Made by a program: the position numbers and the translations under genes. Below, piece after piece: positions 15,771 through 25,334 of a stretch of 64,000 nucleotides of DNA; position 1 is the first letter of the stretch, and every line of letters starts with the position of its first letter. The DNA is taken from NCBI GenBank assembly GCA_900129675.1, contig FSRD01000001.1, positions 7,615,501 to 7,679,500 of the forward strand, written 5' to 3'. The notes under the pieces are model-generated. The model made no database searches. It saw only the letters and a list, made by a program, of their open reading frames with translations, and was not told the origin of the DNA. The DNA is from Bradyrhizobium erythrophlei (GTDB lineage Bacteria > Pseudomonadota > Alphaproteobacteria > Rhizobiales > Xanthobacteraceae).

Positions 15771-17130
15771 GTAGTCTCCGGGGTGATGAACCTCGAATCA
15801 TCCGGCGTTGAAGCGCCGGACTGGAGACCACGCCATGAACAAGTCTATCACGACGCCTGAATCCTTGCAGCCTGCGACCGAGCTGGCTGTTGATCTTTTC
15901 GACAACTGGTTTGACCCGATCGAGACCGAGGTGCGGGCTCGATCGCGGCAGTTCATCGAAGAACTGATCCGGAGCGAACTCGATGCTGCGCTGTCACGGC
16001 CGCGTTACGGACGCAGCCAGATGGCCGGCAATGAAGCAAAAGCTGGCGTCACGGGCCATCGCCACGGCAGCCGGAAGCGGTCGCTGACGGGCACGTTCGG
16101 GCCGATCGAGATCGCGGTGCCGCGGGCCCGGCTGACCACGTCCGAGGGCGGGACTGCGGAATGGAAGAGCCAAGCACTGCGGGCGTATCAGCGGCGCACG
16201 CTTGCCGCCGACGCGCTGATCGCGGGCAGCTATCTGGCCGGCACCAATACGCGGCGGGTGCGTCGCGCGCTGGCGGCCCTGTTCGGCGGGACGGTCGGCA
16301 AGGACACGGTGAGCCGGACCTGGCGCAAGGTGAAGAGCGACTGGGACGCCTGGAACAGCCGTTCGCTGGCCGACGAGCCGATCGTACGACTGATCCTCGA
16401 CGGCACCGTCGTGCGCGTCCGGCTCGACCGCAAGGCGACCTCGATCTCGCTGCTCGTGGTGCTTGGCGTGCGCGCCGATGGCCAGAAAGTGCTGCTCGCG
16501 ATCAGGAGCATGGGCGGCGAGAGCGCCGAAGCCTGGCGCACGGTGCTCGGCGATCTCATCAAGCGCGGGCTCAGGCGTCCCGAGTTTCTCATCGTCGATG
16601 GCGCGCCGGGGCTCGACAAGGCCATTGCCGCGGTCTGGGACGGAGTGCTGGTGCAGCGCTGCACCGTCCACAAGCACAGAAACCTGCTCGCCCATGCCCC
16701 AGAGCGCCTGCATGAGGAGATCACCGCCGACTACAACGACATGATCTATGCGACGACCCCCGAGGAGATCGCAACTCGCCGCAAGGCCTTCATCCGCAAA
16801 TGGCGGTTGAAGCATCGCGCCGTTGCCGACAGCCTGGAGGAAGCGGCAGATCGTTTGTTCACCTTCGCGCGCCTGCCGCCGAGCCAATGGCGCAGCCTCC
16901 GCACGACCAATGCGATCGAGCGCCTGCACGAAGAATTCAAGCGGCGGATCAAAACCCAAACCGTGCTGCCGTCAGCAGACACCGCCGCGATGATGTTCTG
17001 GGCGCTGCTCGCCTCGGGACAGATCAGTATGCGAAAGGTCGATGGCTGGCAGACCCTCGCCACAAAACCCAGCGATCAACCGATTGACCTCGCCGCCTGA
17101 ACCGATACTTTCATGTTACCCGGAGAATGC
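15771..17130 (+). mobile_element. IS256-family insertion sequence
   Basis: One transposase gene flanked by imperfect inverted ends: GTAGTCTCCGGGGTGATGAA at 15771-15790, and on the other side the reverse complement GCATTCTCCGGGTAACATGA at about 17111-17130. The exact tips and target duplication could not be fixed. Confidence 0.65.
15835..17100 (+). CDS. IS256-family (mutator-type) transposase
   Basis: 421 residues, complete, start ATG 15835. It has the DDE layout of mutator transposases: LILDGTVVRVRLDRKATSIS (first Asp), EFLIVDGAPGLDKAIAAVW (second Asp), VQRCTVHKHRNLL, then LRTTNAIERLHEEFKRRIKT, which carries the catalytic Glu in the signature N-A-I-E-R. The N-terminal part (SRPRYGRSQMAGNEAKAGVT, GHRHGSRKRSLTGTFGPIEI) is the usual family DNA-binding region. 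It looks intact and so potentially active. Confidence 0.93.
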   Translation: MNKSITTPESLQPATELAVDLFDNWFDPIETEVRARSRQFIEELIRSELDAALSRPRYGRSQMAGNEAKAGVTGHRHGSRKRSLTGTFGPIEIAVPRARLTTSEGGTAEWKSQALRAYQRRTLAADALIAGSYLAGTNTRRVRRALAALFGGTVGKDTVSRTWRKVKSDWDAWNSRSLADEPIVRLILDGTVVRVRLDRKATSISLLVVLGVRADGQKVLLAIRSMGGESAEAWRTVLGDLIKRGLRRPEFLIVDGAPGLDKAIAAVWDGVLVQRCTVHKHRNLLAHAPERLHEEITADYNDMIYATTPEEIATRRKAFIRKWRLKHRAVADSLEEAADRLFTFARLPPSQWRSLRTTNAIERLHEEFKRRIKTQTVLPSADTAAMMFWALLASGQISMRKVDGWQTLATKPSDQPIDLAA

Positions 17131-17561
17131 GCCTCAGCGAATCCCAACCACATTCCGGACGGCACCGAATCGAGTCTGTTTAAGCCTGAACGGAGTCCGG
17201 TACCCACGCTGATGGCGACCCTGCGGCTCGCGCCGGCGCCGACGTTCCGGTGGTCAAGCTCGGACTACGCCTTGAACGGCTTCGCGATCCAAATCCGGGC
17301 ATTCGGGCCCCTCATCGAGGCGACTGAACCCTTTCCGGCAGCGCTCACAGCGATTGAAGCCAGGCGGCGCTAGGATGACCGCGTCATTCAAGATCTGGGA
17401 CCGAGCCGCCTTGTATGCCAGCTGTATTGGTTCTCGATGCCCGCCGCTCTCACAAGACGCTGTCGGACGGATCTAAGAGCGACTGCACGCCTTGGTTCCG
17501 ATGGTGTGGCCTTCCCAACAGGATCATTTTTCTCGGACCCAACCCGAGCGGACTCGACTTT
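17131..17561. other. region between IS256 and the LexA box
   Basis: No convincing gene. A plus-strand frame (17113-17373) starts inside the IS end and lacks any recognisable motif. Confidence 0.35.
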
Positions 17562-17576
17562 GTTCTGGTTATGTTC
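17562..17576 (+). promoter_or_regulatory. LexA box GTTC-N7-GTTC
   Basis: GTTC at 17562-17565 and GTTC at 17573-17576 with exactly seven bases between, the alphaproteobacterial SOS box. It lies ten bases before the ATG of the first of three genes ending in an SRAP gene, so the whole cassette should be DNA-damage induced. Confidence 0.75.
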
Positions 17577-17586
17577 TAATCCCAGA

Positions 17587-17982
17587 ATGACCGACCGACC
17601 CGCGAGCTGGCGCATGCCAACACCCAAACAGATGGCAAAGCTGGCCGACGAGGCCGTCCGGAAAAGGGCCCTTCCCGCTGCGGCGCCGGACGGACCCCTG
17701 CCGCCGGAATATTGGGATTCGTTGCTCAAGGATCCCCGCGCCGGCGCGACCGGCGCCCAGATGCGGCAACGACGGCTCTCGGAGATTCAGCGCCACGTGC
17801 TGCGCGTCTCCTGCAGCCGTTGCGAGCGGACCGTGGAAATCCAGACCGCCGATGCAGTCCGATTGTGTGGCGGCAACGCGGTCTGGAAGGACGTGGCGCA
17901 ACGGCTGCTCAACAACACCTGCCAACAGCGCACCGGAAGACACGAAGAAGACGGGTGCTGGCCGGCATTCGAGACGCCATAG
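17587..17982 (+). CDS. small cysteine-ribbon protein under a LexA box
   Basis: 131 residues, start ATG 17587. The N-terminal half is polar and disordered (MTDRPASWRMPTPKQMAKLA). The C-terminal half has LRVSCSRCERTVEIQTADAV, a lone cysteine in RLCGG, and an NTCQQRTGRHEEDGCWPAF end: a CxxC pair and two further cysteines with a histidine that could hold zinc. No named family. Position right behind a LexA box and ahead of a second cysteine protein and SRAP suggests a role in damage response. Confidence 0.7.
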   Translation: MTDRPASWRMPTPKQMAKLADEAVRKRALPAAAPDGPLPPEYWDSLLKDPRAGATGAQMRQRRLSEIQRHVLRVSCSRCERTVEIQTADAVRLCGGNAVWKDVAQRLLNNTCQQRTGRHEEDGCWPAFETP

Positions 17983-18028
17983 CCCGCTCCGGATTGCCGA
18001 TCCGATTTCTCTGCGCTTGGATGTCCGG

Positions 18029-18478
18029 ATGGCCCCGAAATACCACCCCACGCCTCTGTCGGGCGGCGGCCGCAAGGCTCTGACGAAGGAGCTCGGCAAG
18101 GCGCGCGCCATGGCCAGCATCCTCGCCTCGCAGTCGGTGGAGATGCGGGCCAAGGGCGAAGCGCTGATCCAACAGGCCGACAGGCTGCTCTGCGAGAGTT
18201 GGAACGAGCGGATGTGGTCCGATGGCGAACCGATTGATCCGTCACCAACGATCGACCAGGCCGTCAACGGTGGCTTTCCCAGGCTTGAGATCCAGTGCGC
18301 ACGATGCAAGACACCGAGCGACGTCGATCTCGCGGCGATGAAGCACCCGCCGACCACTTTCGTGCACGACCTCGCCAGCCGGCTGCGCTGCCGCAAATGT
18401 GCCAAGGCAGGGCGGCGTCCGTCGGCGACCCTGCTACAATTGGCCTGGCAGCCGCGCCATCCTCGAACCGAAGCTTGA
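18029..18478 (+). CDS. second cysteine-ribbon protein of the LexA cassette
   Basis: 149 residues. A basic start (MAPKYHPTPLSGGGRKALTK) leads into a long helix (KARAMASILASQSVEMRAKG). A cysteine ribbon follows: LEIQCARCKTPSDVDLAAMK, then FVHDLASRLRCRKCAKAGRR. The two CxxC pairs 35-40 residues apart are a likely single zinc ribbon. The V-H-x-L-x-x-x-x-R-C-R-x-C element recurs in the relic at 23683. The stop lies three bases before the SRAP ATG, so the three genes form a tight unit. Confidence 0.7.
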   Translation: MAPKYHPTPLSGGGRKALTKELGKARAMASILASQSVEMRAKGEALIQQADRLLCESWNERMWSDGEPIDPSPTIDQAVNGGFPRLEIQCARCKTPSDVDLAAMKHPPTTFVHDLASRLRCRKCAKAGRRPSATLLQLAWQPRHPRTEA

Positions 18479-18481
18479 CCG

Positions 18482-19012
18482 ATGTGCAATCTCTACTCGA
18501 TCACGACAAACCAGGCCGCCATCATCGCGCTGTTTCGTGTCGTGAACCGATATGTTGGCAACCTCGCTCCGATGCCCGGCGTATTTCCCGACTACCAGGC
18601 GCTGATCGTGCGCAACGGAGCCGAGGGCCGCGAACTCGCCACGGCGCGGTGGGGAATGCCGTGCTCGCAGCATGCCCTGATGGAGGCGACCAAGAAGCGG
18701 GCCGCGAAACTGGAAGCCAATGAGAAACCGGTCGACTTCAAACAATTGCTCGGGATGGAGCCGGCCGGCGGCACGACGAACATCCGCAACGTGAAAAGCA
18801 AACACTGGACGCGATGGCTGGGAGCCGAGAACCGTTGCGTGGTGCCGTTCAACTCCTTTAGCGAGTTCAACAAGGCCGAGGGTGGTGACATCTGGTTCGC
18901 CTTCGATGATTCCCGTCCCCTCGCCTCCTTCGCCGGCATCTGGACCACCTGGACGTCGGTACGGAAGGTCAAAGAAGGCGATCGTCGACGTTTGCTGGCT
19001 GAATCAGCTTGA
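18482..19012 (+). pseudogene. SRAP (HMCES/YedK) protein, C-terminal part lost
   Basis: 176 residues from MCNLYSITTNQAAIIALFRV. It keeps the catalytic Cys2, the GTTNIRNVKSKHW asparagine motif and the FNSFSEFNK glutamate. After about VRKVKEGD the sequence leaves the family and stops, so the region with the active-site histidine is missing. SRAP proteins crosslink to abasic sites in single-stranded DNA. Last gene of the LexA-box cassette. The break at about 18981 is followed by IS-like inverted repeats, so an insertion or deletion probably removed the end. Confidence 0.8.
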
Positions 19013-19031
19013 TGATGTTATCGTTGGACAC

Positions 19032-19087
19032 GGCATATCGCTCCTTTGGTGGAGAAGTGGAGGCGTCAAGCACCCCCACGATATGCC
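19032..19087. repeat. nine-base inverted repeat after the broken SRAP gene
   Basis: GGCATATCG at 19032-19040 and CGATATGCC at 19079-19087, 38 bases apart. It may be one end of a lost mobile element. Confidence 0.4.
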
Positions 19088-19203
19088 GCCTTCCCGATTC
19101 CCGCCGTCACCAACTTTCAGCGATAGCTCATCGTGCGCCGCTGAAGCCGATCAGACTCACCAGGGATCTCGGGTACCCGCCAAGCATTCCGGTGGCCGCC
19201 GCG

Positions 19204-19939
19204 TCAGAGATCGGCCAACTGCTCGGCCATCGCCGAACGTCGGGCATTGTAGGCGAGGACGCGGTCGGCATGTCCGGGGCCCGTAGACGGGTGCGGCATG
19301 CCGATCAGGCAACGCCGAGGATCTATCCGCCCGCCGTTAGCGACTAGATCCACCGCGCGGCCCGCCTCGACCCCGAGCGGGACTATAATCGTCTCCGGCG
19401 ACAAGGTGGCAAGCTCGTCGGCGAGGACCTCAAGAACCCACTCCCGCAGTTTTGGAGGGCGGACCACCGACCCGGCAGTTGCCATCGCCCTTGAAGATCG
19501 GGGCCGATACTGCTGAAGTGAAATGGGCCAGCCCGGGGGTGTCGAATAGCTGGGCCGCGCCCGTTCCGCCGATCCGGTCGCCGAAGCCTATGCCGTTGAG
19601 CCGATCGATCAGGATCGGCCGCATCTGCCCGGAGAAGCTCCCGGAGCGGTCGATATGATCGAATAACGCCGCGCCGCGCAGGCCTTTGCGCAGGCCGGCT
19701 TTGCATGCCCGGAAAGCTCCCTCCATTTGAGTGAAGCCCGGGGTTAGACCAACTATCGCAACTCGAGCGCGCGGCGCGCTGTTATGGAACGGGGCGTAAT
19801 AGCCGGCGAGCTTGCCCTCGGCGAACAGCTGGAATTGCGGAGCGATCAGGTCGGCGCGGGTGTATTTCTGCCCGGGCCCGATATCTGGCAGCGCCTCGAT
19901 CGCCGGGCGGAACTCTTCAAAGAGATTTTTGGGGATCAT
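19204..19939 (-). pseudogene. uracil-DNA-glycosylase-superfamily protein, one frameshift
   Basis: Two minus-strand frames join near 19451-19462. The upstream frame has NLFEEFRPAIEALPDIG, ARVAIVGLTPGFTQMEGAFR and FIFKGDGN-like residues (PIFKGDGNCRVGG). The downstream frame continues PPKLREWVLEVLADELATLS, IIVPLGVEAG and IGMPHPSTGPGHADRVLAYN. The first motif (G-L-T-P-G) and the last (H-P-S) match motif positions of the UDG superfamily. A single extra or missing base restores one protein of about 245 residues. It sits next to the LexA/SRAP cassette. Confidence 0.65.
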
Positions 19940-20024
19940 ATTTCACCGTGCAATCAGTAGAGCGCGCCGTCGGAAAGCAGGGGTGTCCGCTGCAATCATC
20001 AGACACCCCATCAGCGGTTTCCGG

Positions 20025-20231
20025 CTAGTCGTCAATCAAATGTTCTGCGACCTCCTCAAGGCCATTGCAGATCAGCACATGGGTCCGACGTTCACCCGAC
20101 GGGCGGCTGATCCAGACCTCCACCAGATCGTCGGTCACCCTGCCGGGCACCTGCATCTTGACGCCGAAACTGTCGAAGCCGGGAACTGTCGAAACGGGTA
20201 CCCGACCAGCCCTGCCGGCAGAATAACGCAC
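20025..20231 (-). CDS. small hypothetical protein
   Basis: Up to 68 residues with a GTG start. The C-terminal 45 residues (FGVKMQVPGRVTDDLVEVWI, RPSGERRTHVLICNGLEEVA) look like a compact beta-rich domain. The first residues are doubtful. No family recognised. Confidence 0.4.
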   Translation of the reverse strand: MRYSAGRAGRVPVSTVPGFDSFGVKMQVPGRVTDDLVEVWISRPSGERRTHVLICNGLEEVAEHLIDD

Positions 20232-20424
20232 GGCCGACGCGCGTTGGGAATCCGGCGGCCGATCTGAGCCCGGTTGACGGAGCCGGCGTGCCTGCCCATG
20301 CAGCCGGCTCGCCGCGGCTGGCCGGAGCGTTCGCTGCGGCAGACGTTGCGCTCGATCTTTAACGAATCGTTCACCATAAGCTCACAAAATAGGGGGCCGG
20401 AGACATGCAAATTCCGAGACGCCA

Positions 20425-20763
20425 ATGACCGACGCCGAGCTGCTGCAGCATTACACCCAGTGTAAACGCATCATCCCCGGGGCGCAGCGTAGCCCCGGCC
20501 ACCATCGTCTCCTGAAGCTCGGCCTTATCGAAGAGCACCCCGTCAGTATCAAAAACCTCCTGATCACCGTAACTGCCGCCGGTCGCACTGCGATTGATTC
20601 CCGGCCAGCGGAGTACGTCGGGACGCACCCCACGCTGTGGGGTCTCATCCCCCCTGCCTCCTCAGAAACGCCCGCGCACTATGAGCGCGCGCCCCCAGCG
20701 CGCCCTGCCCATGCGCCACTCGCGCCGACCGGCCCCGAGCCACCTCCGGACGCGCATGGGTGA
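20425..20763 (+). CDS. hypothetical protein
   Basis: 112 residues from ATG 20425. The start (MTDAELLQHYTQCKRIIPGA) and HHRLLKLGLIEEHPVSIKNL, with LLITVTAAGRTAI after it, look like a short winged-helix unit with a beta hairpin. The last 45 residues are proline-rich and disordered. A DNA-binding role is only suggested by the shape. No neighbour gives a functional hint. Confidence 0.45.
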   Translation: MTDAELLQHYTQCKRIIPGAQRSPGHHRLLKLGLIEEHPVSIKNLLITVTAAGRTAIDSRPAEYVGTHPTLWGLIPPASSETPAHYERAPPARPAHAPLAPTGPEPPPDAHG

Positions 20764-20951
20764 CGCCTGTTACGGCCTTTGGCGCAGGAAAGTCATGAGG
20801 GCGACGTGGCGCTTGCGCGCTTCGGCGAGCGCTTCCGCTCCGATGCGGGCGGCGCGCCCGCAACTGCTGATGCTCGATCGCACAAGCGCCCCCATGGGGT
20901 GCCGTACTTGTCGTCGTAGGATCGAATTCGAATCATTCCACCGCTCCCGCG

Positions 20952-21134
20952 GTGATTGCGAAAGACTGTCGGAAGCTCTCGAACTGGACGGAGGGGGCGA
21001 ACAACGAGGAGTGCTACCGCGACAAAGCGTTCGAGTGCGTCAACCTGATCAAAGCAAAGATGGACGAATTGATTTTTGCGAAGGCTCTTCGAGATGAGCC
21101 CGTCGTCGCCCTCGACGATGAAGACGAAGATTGA
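20952..21134 (+). CDS. small acidic hypothetical protein
   Basis: About 60 residues, GTG start. It reads VIAKDCRKLSNWTEGANNEE, then CYRDKAFECVNLIKAKMDEL and an acidic end (LDDEDED). The pattern C-R-x-L-x-x-x-x-x-x-x-x-x-N-E-E-C with a long helix looks real, though no family is known to me. Confidence 0.45.
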   Translation: MIAKDCRKLSNWTEGANNEECYRDKAFECVNLIKAKMDELIFAKALRDEPVVALDDEDED

Positions 21135-21210
21135 CCAATAGGCCTATCGCGGGCGGGTCACCCGACACCTAGCGACTTTTCAGCATGGGCGATTGGCGCG
21201 ATCATGGGCC

Positions 21211-21444
21211 ATGGCGCTCCCTCAAAAGATCACCTTCGGCGACATGCGCTCGATGGGAGTGCGCGGCGTGTTGGTTTATTGTGCGGACTACCGCTGCAGC
21301 CACTCGATTGCGCTCATGGCCGATCGCTGGGCTGACGAGGTGAGATTGTCGGATATTGAGCCGAACTTCGTCTGCAGTGCCTGCGGGAAGCGCGGCGCGG
21401 AAGTGCGGCCGAAGTTTTCGAGCGCGCGGATGGGTACCGGTTAA
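21211..21444 (+). CDS. small cysteine-ribbon protein, rhizobial family
   Basis: 77 residues from MALPQKITFGDMRSMGVRGV, a start six residues inside the longest frame. It continues LVYCADYRCSHSIALMADRW, VRLSDIEPNFVCSACGKRGA and EVRPKF: C-x5-C-S-H then C-x-x-C-G-K-R-G, a probable zinc ribbon. A diverged, 5'-truncated paralogue is at 55450-55713, which confirms the reading frame. The family is, from memory, abundant in Bradyrhizobium and unnamed. Confidence 0.75.
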   Translation: MALPQKITFGDMRSMGVRGVLVYCADYRCSHSIALMADRWADEVRLSDIEPNFVCSACGKRGAEVRPKFSSARMGTG

Positions 21445-21662
21445 AGGGATTTAAGCCGCGACTAAGCAGAATTGCGCAGATTGACCAACGGACTGCCCTC
21501 CCGGACCAATGTCTGCACTCGGCGGAAGCGGACGTGCGGCCCCCAAGGAAAAATCCGGGTTTGATCCATTAGCCGACCAACCTCATCGGCTGATGCCGAT
21601 CCGTTGGGACTCGCCCTACGCCACTCCTCAGGTCAAGGGAGCGCCTGCCGATCCGGACGAAT

Positions 21663-23244
21663 TCACGATGTCAGCGCGGTCCGAATCATCCGCGCGAGAT
21701 CGGAACTGAGGTAAGGCTTCGGCAGCAGCAGCACGCCAGCGTCGAGCCGGCCATGATGCACGATGGCGTTGTCAGTATAACCAGACGTATAAAGCACCTT
21801 GAGCCCTGGGCGTCGCCTCAGCGCCTCGGTCGCGAACTGACGACCGTTCATGCCCCCGGCATGATTACGTCGGTGAACAGCAGATCGATGCGTTCAGCAC
21901 CATTGATGATCGCCAGCCCTTCGGCGGCGTTGCTGGCGGCCAGCGTGTGGTACCCGAAACGGCTGATCTGCGTCGCGACGTATTCGCGGACGAGCGCATC
22001 GTCCTCGACAATCAGGATGGATTCGTCGCCATGTTCGCCCCCGGAGATGCCAGTTTCGGTGGCCGGGGCGTCCGCGACACCGGCGGCCTGCGGCAAGTAA
22101 AGCTTCACGGTAGTGCCGTGGCCCTCTTCGCTGTAGATCTTGATATGTCCGTTCGACTGTTTGACGAATCCGTAGACCATGCTGAGGCCAAGCCCCGATC
22201 CCTTTCCGACATCCTTGGTGGTGAAGAACGGTTCAAACACCTTGTCGAGCAGGCTGGCGGGGATTCCCTCTCCTGTGTCGCTCACCGCGATCATGACGTA
22301 GTTGCCCGGCTGAACCTCGCTATTCGTGCTGGCGTAGTTCTCGTCGAGCACGACATTCTTGGTTTCGAGCGTCAGCTTGCCGCCGTTCGGCATGGCGTCA
22401 CGCGCATTCAGGGCGAGGTTCAGGATCGCGGTCGAGAGCTGACTGGGATCGATCAGAGCCCGCGCGGCATCGTGCGCCAGCATCGAATCGATTTCGATCT
22501 GTTCGCCGAGGGTCGATCGTAGCAACCGCGCGTCATCGATGACCAGGGCGTTGACGTCAGTGCTGCGCGGCTGCAGCGGCTGTTGACGGGCAAAGGCCAG
22601 CAGATGCTTGGTCAGATCGGCCCCCCTTGATGCGGCGGCGCTAATCATATCGGTGATTAGGGCGAGATGCGGACGGTCCTTGACCGCATCTTCGAGGATT
22701 TCGATGGTTCCGGTGATCACGGTCAGAATGTTGTTGAAGTCGTGCGCGACGCCACCGGTGAGGTGGCCGATGGCTTCCATCTTCTGCGCTTGCCGGACCT
22801 GGGCTTCGTTGGCCTCTATCTCCTGAAAACGTTTGACCATGGCCTCGGCCTCGCGCCGTTGTTTGATTTCCTCCTGAAGTGCCGCATAGGCTTGCTGAAG
22901 TTGGTTGCGTGTCGGCAGCACCAGGATCCGCGGCAGCAGCAGCAGCAGTGCCGCCGTGATCCCGACCGAGATCAGCGCCAGGAAGCCTTTGGTAAGATGT
23001 CGTAGGCCGGCACCCACAAAGTGAGGATCGACAGCAAGCGGGTCACCCCGCAGACCGCAGCGAAGATGGCGAATGCCCAGAATACGCCGCGGAACATGAC
23101 ATCGCGGCGCCGCCACACGAAGAACCCGAGGACGAACGCGGTAGCAAAGAAGGCGCCGGCAACCATGGCGTCGGAAACGGCATTCAACCAGATCAATTCC
23201 GGCTTCCACAGAAGGCACGCGCCCTGCGGGGTGAGCGTCGACAT
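21663..23244 (-). pseudogene. hybrid histidine kinase with ethylene-receptor-like sensor, two frameshifts
   Basis: Reading from 23244: CLLWKPELIWLNAVSDAMVA, VFWAFAIFAAVCGVTRLLSI and LWVPAYD form the three-helix sensor seen in ETR1-like bacterial kinases. The frame breaks near 22995, then continues TKGFLALISVGITAALLLLL, a coiled coil, the H-box GHLTGGVAHDFNNILTVITG, the N-box LNLALNARDAMPNGGKL, the G-boxes VSDTGEGIP and GKGSGLGLSMVYGF, and a receiver (ESILIVEDDALV, LLFTDVIMPG). A second shift, in a run of five Gs near 21850, separates MNGRQFATEALRRRPGLKVL and LLPKPYLSSDLARMIRTAL. Two one-base losses would disable it if real. Confidence 0.8.
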
Positions 23245-23352
23245 GTCGAGAATATCTCCAAGAAACAGGGCTAGAATGTCGGGTCAACAATTCCAACCGA
23301 CTAACCCGCGCGAAGATAGCGCAAATCTCTGCGCATATCTCTAGCCGCAGCC

Positions 23353-23658
23353 ATGCTGCTGGTCACCACCTTCCCCGATGACGCATTTGCCCGCGGCGGT
23401 GCGCGCGCTGGAGGCTACCGGGGCGGCGCGGTCGCAGCTCGGGGATACCAGGGCGGCGCTGTCGCAGTTCGGGGATACCGGGGCGGCGCTGTCGCTGTGC
23501 GCGGCGGGAGCTACGGCTATCGCGGCTACGGTGTCGGTGCGGCGGCGGTGGGCGCCGCTGCGGTGGGCGCCGCTGCGGCGGGGGCCTACTATCGCGGCGG
23601 CTGCGGCTACGACGCCTACGGCAACTGGGTTTGCCCGAACGGCGACTATCCGTACTGA
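23353..23658 (+). CDS. secreted Gly-rich repeat protein
   Basis: 101 residues from ATG 23353. The start lies inside an apparent signal peptide: upstream codons read SLRISLAAA before MLLVTTFPDDAFA, so a non-ATG start about eight codons earlier is possible. After the likely cleavage site come three 11-residue repeats of the type GYRGGAVAVR, then GVGAAAVGAAAV repeats and a YYRGGCGYDAYGNWVCPNGD end with two cysteines. Composition suggests an exported structural or matrix peptide. Confidence 0.6.
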   Translation: MLLVTTFPDDAFARGGARAGGYRGGAVAARGYQGGAVAVRGYRGGAVAVRGGSYGYRGYGVGAAAVGAAAVGAAAAGAYYRGGCGYDAYGNWVCPNGDYPY

Positions 23659-23682
23659 GCGGCGCGACGCCGTTGGCCTATA

Positions 23683-23865
23683 GTGCCCGAAGCCGATGCT
23701 GCCCTCGACATCGTGCGGCAACCGAAGACAACGCCGGTCCATGAACTCGAACGCTACATTCGCTGCCGCCAGTGCTCAAGCGCAGCGCGCCGAGCGGTAT
23801 CCGAGCGAGGACAGGCTTCCGAAGTTTTCTGCAGCTCACTGCATCACCTCATATCCGGTCGGATC
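23683..23865 (+). pseudogene. cysteine-ribbon protein relic
   Basis: A frame reading VHELERYIRCRQCSSAARRA after MPEADAALDIVRQPKTTP. The V-H-x-L-x-x-x-x-R-C-R-x-C element matches that of the protein at 18029. No proper start or end is seen. Confidence 0.3.
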
Positions 23866-24030
23866 GTTGATCCGTACCCACATTCCGCATGCTTGCGGCG
23901 AGGAAGCCACGAGGATGAGACCCATCTACAAGACGGCTGTTTGTTCGGCCCATGGGTGGCACGGTCATCATCCCTTCCGCACTGGCCGCGGCGACGAGCC
24001 GCAGCGCCGGCGCGTCGTTACATCATGTTG
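23866..24030. other. short region before IS110, nothing recognised
   Basis: No coding or structural signal found beyond the relic at 23683. Confidence 0.3.
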
Positions 24031-25178
24031 TTATGCCTTCATCACGGCCTGTTCGGGAACCAGACCGGTGGTGAGATAGCGCCACAGCGCCACGACCAGT
24101 TTGCGCGCCAGGGCGATGATGGCGATGCGCTTGGCCCGTTTGCCGGCGTTGGCGGTGCGCGCGGCGAACCACCGGCTGAGCGCGCTGTCCGGCTGATGCC
24201 GCCGCCACAGCCAAGCGAGTTCAACAGCCTTGAGGCGGGCGCGCGGATTGCCTGCCTTGCTGATCCCTTGCTCGCGATCGATGCGCCGCTGCGCCATGGG
24301 CTTGGTGCCAGCCCGCAATAGCCGGCGACCTCGCGTCGATTATGGAAGTCCTTGTAGAACACCTCATGGGCAAGCGTTGCGGCGAAGACCGGGCCCAATC
24401 CTTTGAGCCGCAGCAACAGATCCCGCCGCTCCGCCATCTGCGCCGTGGCAGGTGTTGCTGCCGCGACAGGCGCCTGCTCCAGCGCCGCGAGCTGTTCAAG
24501 CGCCAGCATCAGCCGCGCGTGTTCACGCTTAACTTCGGACAAAAGACCGGGCGGCATCGGATCGCCTTGCCGGTCCCGCTGACGCGCCAACCAGCCCAGC
24601 CAGTCACCTCGGCGCGGGTTCCCGGTCGCCATTCCCACCAGCCGCAGGAGTGCCTTGATCCGGTTGGTATGCCCCGTCTGTTCCTTCACAAGCCGATCGC
24701 GTTCGCGGCTGGCGCGACGGGCGTCCTCCTGCTCCACGCTCGGCACCCGAACGATCCGAACCACCCGCGGCTCGCCGCGCAAATAGGCCATCAACGTGCG
24801 CAGCAGAAGCTCACCATCGATGCGGTCCGTCTTCGCCCGCCGCGACCGCTGCTCCACCGCAATGCTCGCGGGATCGAAGACGAAGTTGGTGATCCCCGCC
24901 GCCGTCAGCAGCCGGTGCAGCCAAAAACCGTCATAGCCGGCTTCGTAACAGGTCACGACCTTGGGGGCCGTCCCCAGCTTGCCGGCCGCCCGCGTCCGGA
25001 CACTCTCCAGCAATGCCAGCAACCCGGCATGATCGCCGCCCTCGAGCTTGTGACGCGAAATCCGGTCTCGATCCGGGCTGTGCAGCGTCACCAGCCAGGT
25101 CTTCTGGCTCAGTTCAAGCGCAACGAAAATCGTGCCACAATGGCCGGCGGTGGGCGTGTCTACGGTCGATGCTTGCAT
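24031..25178 (-). pseudogene. IS110-family transposase, frameshifted
   Basis: From 25178 the frame has IFVALELSQKTWLVTLHSPD (first acidic site; the usual D is E here), VVTCYEAGYDGFWLHRLL, RSRRAKTDRIDGELLLRTLM, LLRLKGLGPVFAATLAHEVF and REVAGYCGLAPSPWRSG. It then shifts near 24291-24299. The other frame supplies REQGISKAGNPRARLKAVEL, RHQPDSALSRWF and IALARKLVVALWRYLTTGLV. So a single base change has broken a normal IS110 transposase (DEDD N-domain plus transposase_20 part). No inverted repeats are expected for this family. Confidence 0.85.
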
Positions 25179-25334
25179 CTGACTCTCCGATGGTTCGAGT
25201 GAGGAAACCCAAACCTATCGGAAAGGCCACGCTCACCGCCCCATGGAATCTACAAGCGGAGCCATCTGGTCGCGCTGCGCACGGGGAGCGATCCGCCCTC
25301 GACGTGGTGGCCGGGCGAGCGGTGAACTGGACGA

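Noticed and set aside
15994..16959. 321-residue frame antisense to the IS256 transposase
   Set aside because: Shadow of an intact transposase.
21509..21709. 66-residue plus-strand frame
   Set aside because: Overlaps the end of the kinase receiver and lacks support beyond an open frame.
23353..23658. repeat region as CRISPR
   Set aside because: The repeats are in-frame Gly-rich coding units without spacers.
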